Origin: JBDTRY01 sp039931435
GTDB taxonomy: Bacteria > Acidobacteriota > Thermoanaerobaculia > Gp7-AA8
Direction: 5' to 3'
DNA: 8,278 nt
Assembly (NCBI GenBank): GCA_039931435.1
Contig: JBDTRY010000176.1
Coordinates: 1-8,278 of the forward strand
The notes under the pieces were generated by a model. That model ran no database searches. It saw only the letters and a list, made by a program, of their open reading frames with translations, and had not been told where the DNA came from. The number at the start of each line of letters is the position of its first letter. Position 1 is the stretch's first letter. Of this stretch, positions 1 to 5,610 are shown one piece after another. The translations under genes were made by a program, and so were the position numbers.

Positions 1-141
1 CGGGATGACGGCGCTCATAGTTTCTTCACTCTGGTTCAGCGCCCCCGCTGTTGGTCGCTCGGGATGAGATGATCGTTGACTCAGCGATCCCCACCCCGGC
101 AGAGAGGCCGGTACGCAGGATTCTTGCACTCCCCTCATCCC
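1..141. other. Upstream region of the PolX gene, no gene seen
   Basis: No convincing coding region. The PolX reading frame is open back to a TTG at 76, but the extra residues are Arg/Pro/Ser-rich and do not match the family. The string CGGGATGA occurs twice here in the same orientation (1-8 and 60-67) and again at about 4015, which may point to degenerate copies of a dispersed repeat. I see no clear -35/-10 pair and no strong Shine-Dalgarno before 142. The promoter of the PolX gene may lie here or beyond the window edge. Confidence 0.4.
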
Positions 142-1884
142 ATGCCACCAATCGAAAAACGCGACGCCGCACGTGCCCTGAACGAGATCTCCCGTTACAT
201 GGAGATCGTGGAAGAAAATCGTTTCAAGTCGCTCGCCTTCCGCAAGGCTGCTGCCGCCCTCGAAGAACTGAACGGACCGCTCGGCCCCCTGGTCGAGAAC
301 GGCGAGGTGGAGCGCACCCCCGGAATCGGCAAGACCACGGCCCGCATGATTGCGGAGATGGCTCAGACGGGATCGATTGCTTACCTCGATGATCTCCGGA
401 AGCAGTTTCCGCCTACCCTGCTCGATCTCGCCAGAGTGCCGGGCATGAGCTGGCGCAAGGTTCGCGTCCTGTACGAGACCATGGGAATTGCTACGCTGGA
501 GGAGCTCGAGAAAGCAGCGCGCGAAGATCGGCTGAAGAACGTGCAGGGCTTCGGCAAGAAAACCCAGGAGAACATCATCGAGGGCGTCGAGCAGTTCAAG
601 CTGATCCGCGATCAGTTCCATCTCTACAAGGCTGTCGACGCGGCCACAGCGGTCATCTCGAAGCTGGAGTCACTGCAGTCTGTGTCGCAAGTGGTGGTGT
701 CCGGCGCCGTCCGCAGGCGCCTGGAGGTGGTTGAGGAGATTGTCATTTGCGCCTGCGCGGCCGATCCGGCGGCCGCTGCGAAGGCGATGATCGAGAATTC
801 CATTGTCGACTCTGCAGTGCTCGACGGAACCCGCACGGTCGTCGGCAGTGCGCCGTCGGGCATTCCCGTCCGCGTGTACTTCTGCGAACCGGATCAGAGG
901 GCAGTCACCCTTTTCACGACAACAGGCAGCGAGGCCTTCCTCCAGGCCTTTGCCATTCCGGCAGCCGGGAAAGGCGTTTCGTTGACGGAAGGGGCCGCAG
1001 TGAAGAGCGGGAAACCTCTGGACTTGAAAACTGAAGAGGATCTCTTCGCCGCCGTTGCTGTTCCCTTCGTCGAGCCGGAACTGCGCGAAGACGGCCGCTG
1101 GCTGGGCAACCCCCCCGCGCGCCTGGTGCGGCGCTCCGATCTTCAGGGGGCCTTCCATGTTCACAGCACCTACTCGGATGGCAGAGACACGTTGCGCTCG
1201 ATGCTCGCCGCCGCCGCCGAGCGCGGGTTCGTATACGTGGGCATGTCGGAGCACTCGAAGTTCGCCGGATACGCGGGCGGCTTGAGCGAGGAGCGCCTCC
1301 GCGAAGCCTGGCAGGAGATCGACCAGCTGCGCCCTCAGTTTCCTTCGCTGAGGATCTTCCGGGGGACGGAAGCGGACATTCTCCAGAACGGAGATGTGGA
1401 CTACGGCGTGGGGACCCTGGCGCAGTTCGACTTCGTCATCGCCTCGATCCACAACCGCTTCAAGATGGACCACGAGGCCATGACCGAGCGCATTCTGCGC
1501 GCGCTCGAGAATCCCTGGGTGACTTTTCTCGGACACCTGACCGGCCGCAAGCTGCTGTCTCGCGATCCCTATTCGATCGACTTCGACCGGATCTTCGAGA
1601 CCGCTGCCAGGAACGGAGTGATGATCGAGATCAACGGCAGTCCGCACCGCCTCGATATCGACTGGCGACTCATGCAGCGCGCGCTCGACATGGGCGTTCG
1701 CTTCAGCATCAATCCCGACGCGCATTCCACGACGGAACTCGATCACCTGCTCTATGGGTCGTGGCACGCCCGCAAGGGCGGGCTGGTCGCTGAAGTCATC
1801 TTCAACACCCGACCGCCCGAGGAAGTTGAAGAGTATTTCGTGCAGCGGCGGAAAAGGGCTGCGGCCATGAGCGGCTTGAATTGA
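142..1884 (+). CDS. polX: PolX-PHP family protein with degenerate polymerase site (probable 3'-5' exonuclease/phosphoesterase)
   Basis: The 580-residue length and domain order match bacterial family X DNA polymerases: N-terminal 8-kDa/helix-hairpin-helix region, palm/thumb, C-terminal PHP domain. DNA-binding HhH-type motifs are visible at residues 59-64 (TPGIGK), 99-102 (VPGM) and 134-139 (VQGFGK). The palm keeps its outline (SGAVRRR, 187-193), but the expected DxD is E199/V201 and the third catalytic Asp is R244. The Tyr-Phe of the nucleotide pocket reads T259/T260 before TGSEA. The PHP domain has every expected metal ligand: H339, H341, D346, H371, E410, H437, H465, D526 and H528. It is therefore probably inactive as a polymerase and active as a Mn-dependent 3'-5' exonuclease or phosphoesterase in DNA repair (inference). 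ATG 142 was chosen because the family's N-terminus (LNEISRYMEIVEEN) follows directly; a TTG at 76 would add 22 unrelated residues. No clear ribosome site precedes 142. The next gene is convergent. Confidence 0.9.
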   Translation: MPPIEKRDAARALNEISRYMEIVEENRFKSLAFRKAAAALEELNGPLGPLVENGEVERTPGIGKTTARMIAEMAQTGSIAYLDDLRKQFPPTLLDLARVPGMSWRKVRVLYETMGIATLEELEKAAREDRLKNVQGFGKKTQENIIEGVEQFKLIRDQFHLYKAVDAATAVISKLESLQSVSQVVVSGAVRRRLEVVEEIVICACAADPAAAAKAMIENSIVDSAVLDGTRTVVGSAPSGIPVRVYFCEPDQRAVTLFTTTGSEAFLQAFAIPAAGKGVSLTEGAAVKSGKPLDLKTEEDLFAAVAVPFVEPELREDGRWLGNPPARLVRRSDLQGAFHVHSTYSDGRDTLRSMLAAAAERGFVYVGMSEHSKFAGYAGGLSEERLREAWQEIDQLRPQFPSLRIFRGTEADILQNGDVDYGVGTLAQFDFVIASIHNRFKMDHEAMTERILRALENPWVTFLGHLTGRKLLSRDPYSIDFDRIFETAARNGVMIEINGSPHRLDIDWRLMQRALDMGVRFSINPDAHSTTELDHLLYGSWHARKGGLVAEVIFNTRPPEEVEEYFVQRRKRAAAMSGLN

Positions 1885-1887
1885 TCG

Positions 1888-1914
1888 GAGCTGAGGCCTG
1901 ACCGAGCCTCGCTC
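1888..1914. terminator. Hairpin between convergent genes, possible bidirectional terminator
   Basis: GAGC-t-GAGGC pairs with GCCTC-GCTC: nine base pairs, one bulged T at 1892, and an 8-nt loop. It begins four bases after the PolX stop codon and lies 25 bases beyond the end of the convergent secretin-fragment gene. Neither strand has a clear T-run after the stem, so it is not a classic intrinsic terminator. It could act as a weak bidirectional terminator or as a 3'-end stabilising structure. Confidence 0.45.
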
Positions 1915-1938
1915 ATGTACGGCGACGAAGCGCCCCTG

Positions 1939-2640
1939 CTATTCGGAGCGCTGTGCCGTGAGCACGAGCATCAGGGCCCGTGAGCTCTCCGGCTGACGCG
2001 TCGCACCTACCACCGCCGTCTGCCCGAGACGCAGATTCAGGTTGGTCGTCAGGAGCGGTTCGACCTGTCCGGAATCCGAACCTGAAGTGACGATCCTGCT
2101 CAACTGAAATGCGCTCACGCGCACGGAATCGCTCTGCGGATCGTACTCTCCGAATTTCATCTCGGCGCGGTAATTTCCGTCGATCCGGGCCACGATCGGA
2201 TCGCCCTCTTTCCCGATTACCGAGATTCCGCCCACTTCTTCGAAGGTATTGAAGCGCAGTACCCCCGAAAGCTTTGCAGCAATCTCCTTGAGATCCTCAG
2301 GAACCTTACCGGCGGTGGGCGCACGGCCGGCGAAGATCAGCTTGAGCTCGAGACGAAAAGCGCGGGCCGGAACGTCGAACTTCTCGATAGCGCCAGCAAT
2401 GTTTTTCAGATTTTCCACGTGGTCGGTAATGACCAGAGACCTGGCGCCGGCCTGAATGGAAAGCGATCCCTCGTTGCTCATCAGGGATTTGACCGCAGCC
2501 GCCACTTTTTCCGGCTCCTTGTAGCGCAGCTGGAACGAGCGAACGGAAAGTCTTCCGCCGGCATCGGCCCAGGAAACGGTGGCGAAGCAAACGAGGAGCA
2601 GCGCCAGCATGACAAAACGATTCAGCGTCTTCGAGTTCAT
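1939..2640 (-). CDS. Secreted protein with secretin N-domain and very short secretin-like tail
   Basis: A 233-residue protein. Residues 1-25 form a Sec signal peptide (MNSK, hydrophobic 9-22, likely cleavage after SWA), so it probably works in the periplasm or at the outer membrane. Residues 33-95 resemble the NolW-type secretin N-domain: FQLRYKEPEKVAAAVKSL, then SLVITDHVENLKNIAGAIEKFDVP, then a strand-like FRLELKLIF where the secretin core would begin. The C-terminal stretch 203-229 (LRLGQTAVVGA then ALMLVLTA) recalls the last strands of the secretin barrel (GQ-VV-GG, then L-I-LTP). The middle is far too short for a full secretin of 400 or more residues, so it cannot form a normal pore. It may be a secretin-like accessory or sensor protein. 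It is the last gene of the sigma operon and its ATG overlaps the anti-sigma stop (ATGA). The domain assignment rests on pattern reading only, and I do not recognise a named gene. Confidence 0.75.
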   Translation of the reverse strand: MNSKTLNRFVMLALLLVCFATVSWADAGGRLSVRSFQLRYKEPEKVAAAVKSLMSNEGSLSIQAGARSLVITDHVENLKNIAGAIEKFDVPARAFRLELKLIFAGRAPTAGKVPEDLKEIAAKLSGVLRFNTFEEVGGISVIGKEGDPIVARIDGNYRAEMKFGEYDPQSDSVRVSAFQLSRIVTSGSDSGQVEPLLTTNLNLRLGQTAVVGATRQPESSRALMLVLTAQRSE

Positions 2641-3137
2641 AGGTCCGCCGGCAGTTTGTCGTCAAAGATCATCACTACCTGGAGGTCGTTGCCCGCTGGA
2701 AGCTGGACGATCGTCGCGTCGGTATTCGCGTAATTCTCCACGACCGGCCGCATCGTCGCCGGCTGTTGCAAACGGGCTACGGAAAGAGGAGCGTTGGTCG
2801 ACACTGCCGCCGGACGGTAAAGAACCGCCGTGCCGCCCACGGCCATGGCCAGCACCGCAGCGATGCTCCAGCGAATAGGAGCCGCGAGCCTTCGGCGGGA
2901 AATCACCTGCTGCTCGGTTTGACGGACGTGAACCTGCTGCATCACTTCGCCGACGAATGCGTCCACTCCGCCCGGGGGCACGAGATCGGCGCCACCGATG
3001 GCGCGGAAGAGCAGGTCAGGGTCGGCGTGGACAGCACGATCCAGGCAGTTGGGGCACTGGCGGAGATGATCGAGAAACTCGACCGAATGGGCGACCGGTC
3101 CTGCGGAGACCAGCTCCAGAAAACGCTCGCAGGTCAT
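2637..3137 (-). CDS. Zinc-finger (ZAS-type) membrane-anchored anti-sigma factor
   Basis: A 166-residue protein. An N-terminal cytoplasmic domain carries H24-x3-C28-x2-C31 plus C3, the zinc-coordinating pattern of ZAS anti-sigma factors, which bind and inhibit a cognate ECF sigma factor. A single hydrophobic segment at about 88-107 (WSIAAVLAMAVGGTAVLY) follows a basic patch (RRRLAAPIR), predicting an N-in, C-out topology. The roughly 59-residue outer part ends in DLQVVMIFDDKLPADL, a compact hydrophobic/acidic tail that looks like a conserved element rather than a linker. A longer open frame exists upstream to 3548, but it overlaps the sigma gene in another frame and is Arg-rich. ATG 3137 is chosen because it has a good Shine-Dalgarno, overlaps the sigma stop by ATGA, and starts the ZAS domain. 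It is probably translationally coupled to both neighbours. Confidence 0.85.
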   Translation of the reverse strand: MTCERFLELVSAGPVAHSVEFLDHLRQCPNCLDRAVHADPDLLFRAIGGADLVPPGGVDAFVGEVMQQVHVRQTEQQVISRRRLAAPIRWSIAAVLAMAVGGTAVLYRPAAVSTNAPLSVARLQQPATMRPVVENYANTDATIVQLPAGNDLQVVMIFDDKLPADL

Positions 3138-3757
3138 GAGGGTGACTCCTTCCACAGGCGCGCGTACTCCGGATAGCGCGTTTTCAGTTCCTGTTGCATG
3201 GCCTTGCGGGCGTTGAAGAGATGGTTGCGAACGGTGGACTCGCGGCAGCCGAGAATTTTCGAAATCTCGGTCGACGGCAAATCTTCCATCTCCCGCATTA
3301 CGAAGACGGCTTTCTGTTTGGGCGAGAGCACTGACGAGATTTCTGCGAAAACCGCCTCCACCTCTTTGTGTTGCACAGATACGTTCTGATCCGGATCGGC
3401 GCTGGTCTTCACCAGACGCAGGTTCGAATTCACAGCGGCCTCGCGCGACTGCCGGTTGCGGAAGAAATCGATGGCCACGTTTGTGGCCATGCGGTAGAGC
3501 CACGTGTCGAAGGCGAAGGCCGGATCGTATTTGGGAAGGTTCTCCCACAACTTGAGAAAGACGAGCTGCGAGACGTCCTTGGCATCCTCGGAGTTTCCGA
3601 TGACGCGGTAACAGAGGCTGAACACCTTCGATGTTTTGCGGCGAACGAGTAGCTCGAAGGCGTCCGTCTCGCCGCGGCGTATCGCCTGGACCAGCTCGCG
3701 ATCGTCCGCTTCGTTCGTCGCCTGGGGACTATTCATCAATCGAAGTTCCGCCTTCAT
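3134..3757 (-). CDS. ECF (group 4, RpoE-like) RNA polymerase sigma factor
   Basis: A 207-residue protein with the two-domain plan of ECF sigma factors. Region 2 spans about 20-103 (DDRELVQAIRRGETDAFELLV; DAKDVSQLVFLKLWENL; FDTWLYRMATNVAIDFFR) and would bind core polymerase and the -10 element. Region 4 spans about 138-190 (LSPKQKAVFVMREMEDLP, then helix-turn-helix TEISKILGCRESTVRNHL) and would read the -35 element. Regions 1 and 3 are absent, as expected. It is first in a three-gene operon with its likely anti-sigma directly downstream (ATGA overlap). The start is uncertain: ATG 3757, ATG 3736 or TTG 3760 are in frame, and none has a strong ribosome site. All leave the conserved region intact. 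Autoregulation is common for such modules, but I could not identify a convincing own-type promoter. Confidence 0.93.
   Translation of the reverse strand: MKAELRLMNSPQATNEADDRELVQAIRRGETDAFELLVRRKTSKVFSLCYRVIGNSEDAKDVSQLVFLKLWENLPKYDPAFAFDTWLYRMATNVAIDFFRNRQSREAAVNSNLRLVKTSADPDQNVSVQHKEVEAVFAEISSVLSPKQKAVFVMREMEDLPSTEISKILGCRESTVRNHLFNARKAMQQELKTRYPEYARLWKESPS
3146..3153 (-). promoter_or_regulatory. Shine-Dalgarno of the anti-sigma gene inside the sigma gene
   Basis: GGAAGGAG lies 8 nt before the anti-sigma ATG at 3137, within the last codons of the sigma gene. With the ATGA stop/start overlap it fixes this start and indicates coupled, near-stoichiometric production of sigma and anti-sigma. 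Confidence 0.75.
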
Positions 3758-3869
3758 CAAGCTGATCTACGGGGCGTGGCGGCATTCCGTCTAGATGCCA
3801 CGGTAACAGCTGCCGCCCGTGAAAATTGCTTTTCCGCCGTCGGGGACGTCGTTGGCGCCGGCTGAACGT

Positions 3870-3893
3870 GCCCACAGACCCTCGCCCACAGAC
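3870..3893. repeat. 10-base direct repeat, 14-base period
   Basis: GCCCACAGAC occurs at 3870-3879 and again at 3884-3893, separated by four bases. Both copies lie on one face-related spacing (14 nt) in the divergent intergenic region, about 115 nt upstream of the sigma start. It could be a tandem protein-binding site or a chance duplication. Confidence 0.5.
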
Positions 3894-3895
3894 TC

Positions 3896-3940
3896 GGCAC
3901 GCGCGGTATCCTGATGTTCAACGACTACCAGGCGCGTGCC
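3896..3940. repeat. 9-base perfect inverted repeat with 27-nt spacer
   Basis: GGCACGCGC at 3896-3904 is the exact reverse complement of GCGCGTGCC at 3932-3940. It could form a GC-rich stem with a 27-nt loop, or be a pair of operator half-sites. It begins two bases after the adjacent direct repeat. Confidence 0.5.
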
Positions 3941-3983
3941 CTCCCGACGGACTCCCGCGCCTGGAACGACGGGCGCACTTCAC

Positions 3984-4024
3984 GAGCGGGAGATCCCTGC
4001 TCGCTTTGCTCATTCGGGATGACC
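3984..4024. repeat. Candidate dispersed intergenic repeat (GGGAGATCCC...CGGGATGAC type)
   Basis: GAGCGGG-AGAT-CCC-t-GCTC forms a small hairpin at 3984-4002, followed by CGCTTTGCTCATTCGGGATGAC. The arrangement GGGAGATCCCT / CGCTTTGCTC / CGGGATGAC resembles short intergenic repeat families that I recall from many GC-rich genomes. The CGGGATGA end also appears twice near the left edge of the window. Membership of a genome-wide family cannot be shown from this window alone. Confidence 0.35.
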
Positions 4025-4131
4025 TCGTCTCGGTTCGAAATCCTCCTTCATCAACAACGTGCGAACGAAGGCTCTCTTCTACCAACCCGCGGACCGACAT
4101 GTCTCCAGGTACGGCGGACTCGCTTAAACTA

Positions 4132-4201
4132 GGACGTAGCGTCCGCCTGGGAAGTTATCCAGGTCGGCACCGGGTCGTTTGGTGCAAGCCAACCGAGCCC
4201 G
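4132..4201 (+). promoter_or_regulatory. Run of hairpins upstream of purD, possible structured 5' leader
   Basis: Three successive stems can form: GGACG-tag-CGTCC (4132-4144), CCTGG-n8-CCAGG (4146-4163), and a longer imperfect stem at 4171-4201. In the last, CGGG pairs with CCCG, CG with CG, and TTGG with CCAA around a TGCAAG loop. An alternative GCACC/GGTGC pairing (4167-4171 with 4181-4185) would compete with the last stem, an arrangement that could act as a switch. The segment ends 69 nt before the purD ATG. No T-run follows the last stem, so it is not a plain terminator. I do not recognise a known riboswitch class. Confidence 0.3.
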
Positions 4202-4220
4202 TATCCTTTACCATCCGCAG

Positions 4221-4271
4221 ATGACAAATTCCGTCGGCTTCTCCCGCCTTATGCCCAGGTCGGACATCTGA
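4221..4271 (+). other. Possible 16-codon upstream ORF overlapping the purD start
   Basis: An open frame MTNSVGFSRLMPRSDI ends in TGA that shares its last base with the purD ATG (TGATG). Such stop/start overlap can couple translation. There is no Shine-Dalgarno before its ATG, and 16 codons can arise by chance, so this is only a candidate leader. Confidence 0.2.
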
Positions 4272-5551
4272 TGCGCGTCCTCGTCATCGGTTACGGAGGT
4301 CGGGAGCACGCCATCTGCTGGAAACTCCGGCAGTCGCCGCTCGTCACGGAGCTTTATTGCGCACCCGGCAATCCGGGCATTGCCGCGGTGGCGGACCGCG
4401 TTCCGATCGGCATTTCCGACATCATCGAGCTCGCTGATTTTGCCGAGGGTGTGAAGGTGGACCTCACGGTTGTCGGACCGGAGCTTCCACTGACTCTCGG
4501 AATCGTCGACGAATTTCAGAAGCGTGAATTGACCATCGTCGGGCCCACCAGACTTGCTGCCGAGCTGGAAGGCTCGAAGGCCTTCTCCAAGGAGTTCATG
4601 AAGCGGCACTCCATCCCCACGGCCGAAGCCGCAATCTGCGCCTCCCGTCGCGAAGCCGAAGCGGCTATAGCACGCGGCAGGTTTCCTCTGGTGATCAAGG
4701 TCTCGGGACTTGCCGCAGGCAAGGGAGTGCTCATCGCCAGAAGTCGCAGCGAGGCTGAGGAGAAACTCGATCTCATCTACACCGAAAAGCACTTCGGAAA
4801 TGCAGCTGACAGAATTCTCATTGAGGATTTTCTCGAGGGCGATGAAATCTCCTTTCTTGTTCTGACGGACGGCACGCGCATCGTTCCACTGGCGCCGGCG
4901 CAGGACTACAAGCGGGTGTTCGCGGGCGAGACGGGACCAAACACCGGAGGGATGGGCTCGCACTCGCCTGCGGTCCTTTCGGCTGATTCGGCGGCGGAGA
5001 TCATGCGCACGATCGTCATGCCCACCGTTCAGGGAATGGAGCGCGATGGCCGGCCCTATTCCGGCTGCCTCTATGTGGGCCTGATGATGACCGCCGATGG
5101 CCCGAAGGTACTGGAGTACAACTGCCGCTTCGGCGATCCCGAGACCCAGAGCCAGCTTCTGCGGCTGGAGGACGATCTGGCGGAACTCCTCCTGAAAGTT
5201 GGGCGAGGAAACCTGGCAGAGACCCGTCTGTCCTGGAAGAAGGAAGCTGCGGTCTGCGTGGTTCTGGCAGCGGACGGATACCCGGGCGATGTGGTCAAGG
5301 GCGACGAGATCACCATCGACCCCATCAGCGACGAATCGGTGGTTCTCTTTCACGCCGGGACAGAGATCGAGGATGAAAAACTGGTGACGGTCGGGGGCCG
5401 GGTGATCAGCGTCTGCGCCCGCGGGCAGTCGTTGCCCGAGGCCATGGAGAAGGCCTACATGGCGGTCTCCGGAGTTCGTTTCCGCGGTCGCCATTACCGC
5501 CCTGACATCGGGCAGCGGGCGCTGGAAATGCTTCGCGAAGGAGCGGAGTAA
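4271..5551 (+). CDS. purD: Phosphoribosylamine-glycine ligase (GAR synthetase)
   Basis: A cytoplasmic ATP-grasp enzyme of de novo purine synthesis: 5-phosphoribosylamine + glycine + ATP gives GAR + ADP + phosphate. The 426 residues match the usual length. Visible signatures, in order: N-terminal VLVIGYGGREHA (3-14) and APGNPG; VVGPELPLTLGIVD; EGSKAFSKEFM; the ATP-grasp KVSGLAAGKGV (K143, K151); FLEGDEISFLVL; PLAPAQDYKRV; TGPNTGGMGSHSP; and the metal/ATP-binding E282-x-N284 with RFGDPETQ (286-293). The C-terminal domain (AAVCVVLAADGYP onward) is complete. All key residues look intact, so it should be functional. Nothing else of the purine pathway lies in the window. ATG 4271 begins exactly at the family N-terminus; the ribosome site is weak (GGA, 6 nt spacing). 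A long minus-strand open frame across it is a composition shadow. Confidence 0.98.
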   Translation: MRVLVIGYGGREHAICWKLRQSPLVTELYCAPGNPGIAAVADRVPIGISDIIELADFAEGVKVDLTVVGPELPLTLGIVDEFQKRELTIVGPTRLAAELEGSKAFSKEFMKRHSIPTAEAAICASRREAEAAIARGRFPLVIKVSGLAAGKGVLIARSRSEAEEKLDLIYTEKHFGNAADRILIEDFLEGDEISFLVLTDGTRIVPLAPAQDYKRVFAGETGPNTGGMGSHSPAVLSADSAAEIMRTIVMPTVQGMERDGRPYSGCLYVGLMMTADGPKVLEYNCRFGDPETQSQLLRLEDDLAELLLKVGRGNLAETRLSWKKEAAVCVVLAADGYPGDVVKGDEITIDPISDESVVLFHAGTEIEDEKLVTVGGRVISVCARGQSLPEAMEKAYMAVSGVRFRGRHYRPDIGQRALEMLREGAE

Positions 5552-5564
5552 CGGGTAGCGGCCG

Positions 5565-5610
5565 GACCGGTGCTTCGGTCATGAGTCTGGAGAGAGGCAG
5601 GGTCGATTGA
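5565..5610 (+). other. Small hairpin and 9-codon ORF between purD and the glycosyltransferase gene
   Basis: GACCG (5565-5569) pairs with CGGTC (5576-5580) around a short loop. It is followed at once by ATG 5581, which opens MSLERGRVD and stops with TGA at 5608-5610, overlapping the TTG start of the next gene at 5607. The structure could be a weak attenuator or coupling device, or chance. The glycosyltransferase gene has its own Shine-Dalgarno within this stretch (GAGG at 5594-5597). Confidence 0.25.

Larger units (their letters stand above)
3758..4270. other. Divergent intergenic region between the sigma operon and purD
   Basis: About 510 bases with no convincing gene. An open frame at 3826-4224 on the plus strand is Arg/Pro/Ser-rich with no family resemblance. 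The promoters of both flanking transcription units should lie here. Visible structure: an imperfect palindrome GGCAT/ATGCC at 3781-3799, centred on TCTAGA just upstream of the sigma start (possible operator); a 10-base direct repeat and a 9-base inverted repeat at 3870-3940; a possible dispersed-repeat copy at 3984-4024; and a run of hairpins at 4132-4201. No -35/-10 pair is clear enough to call. Confidence 0.55.

Noticed and set aside
670..1767. 365-codon open frame on the minus strand opposite the PolX gene
   Set aside because: It overlaps a well-supported gene, its product is rich in Arg/Gly/Val without family signatures, and there is no promoter or ribosome site to support it.
3138..3548. 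Long N-terminal extension of the anti-sigma frame
   Set aside because: It overlaps the conserved sigma-factor coding sequence in another frame, is Arg-rich, and the Shine-Dalgarno plus ATGA overlap at 3137 mark the true start.
3761..3840. ECF-type or sigma-70 promoter directly upstream of the sigma gene
   Set aside because: TGTTACC and GGAAT-like strings are present on the minus strand, but no -35/-10 pair with 16-17 nt spacing could be found.
4132..4201. tRNA gene
   Set aside because: Several stems form, but there is no TTCGA-type T-loop, no acceptor stem closing the ends and no CCA, so the cloverleaf does not fit.
3826..4224. 132-codon plus-strand open frame in the intergenic region
   Set aside because: The product is Arg/Pro/Ser-rich with no domain, it runs through repeats and hairpins, and no ribosome site precedes it.
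4208..5494. 428-codon open frame on the minus strand opposite purD
   Set aside because: It lies entirely over an unmistakable purD; the translation has no recognisable domain, and its length is explained by high-GC codon bias leaving the antisense frame open.
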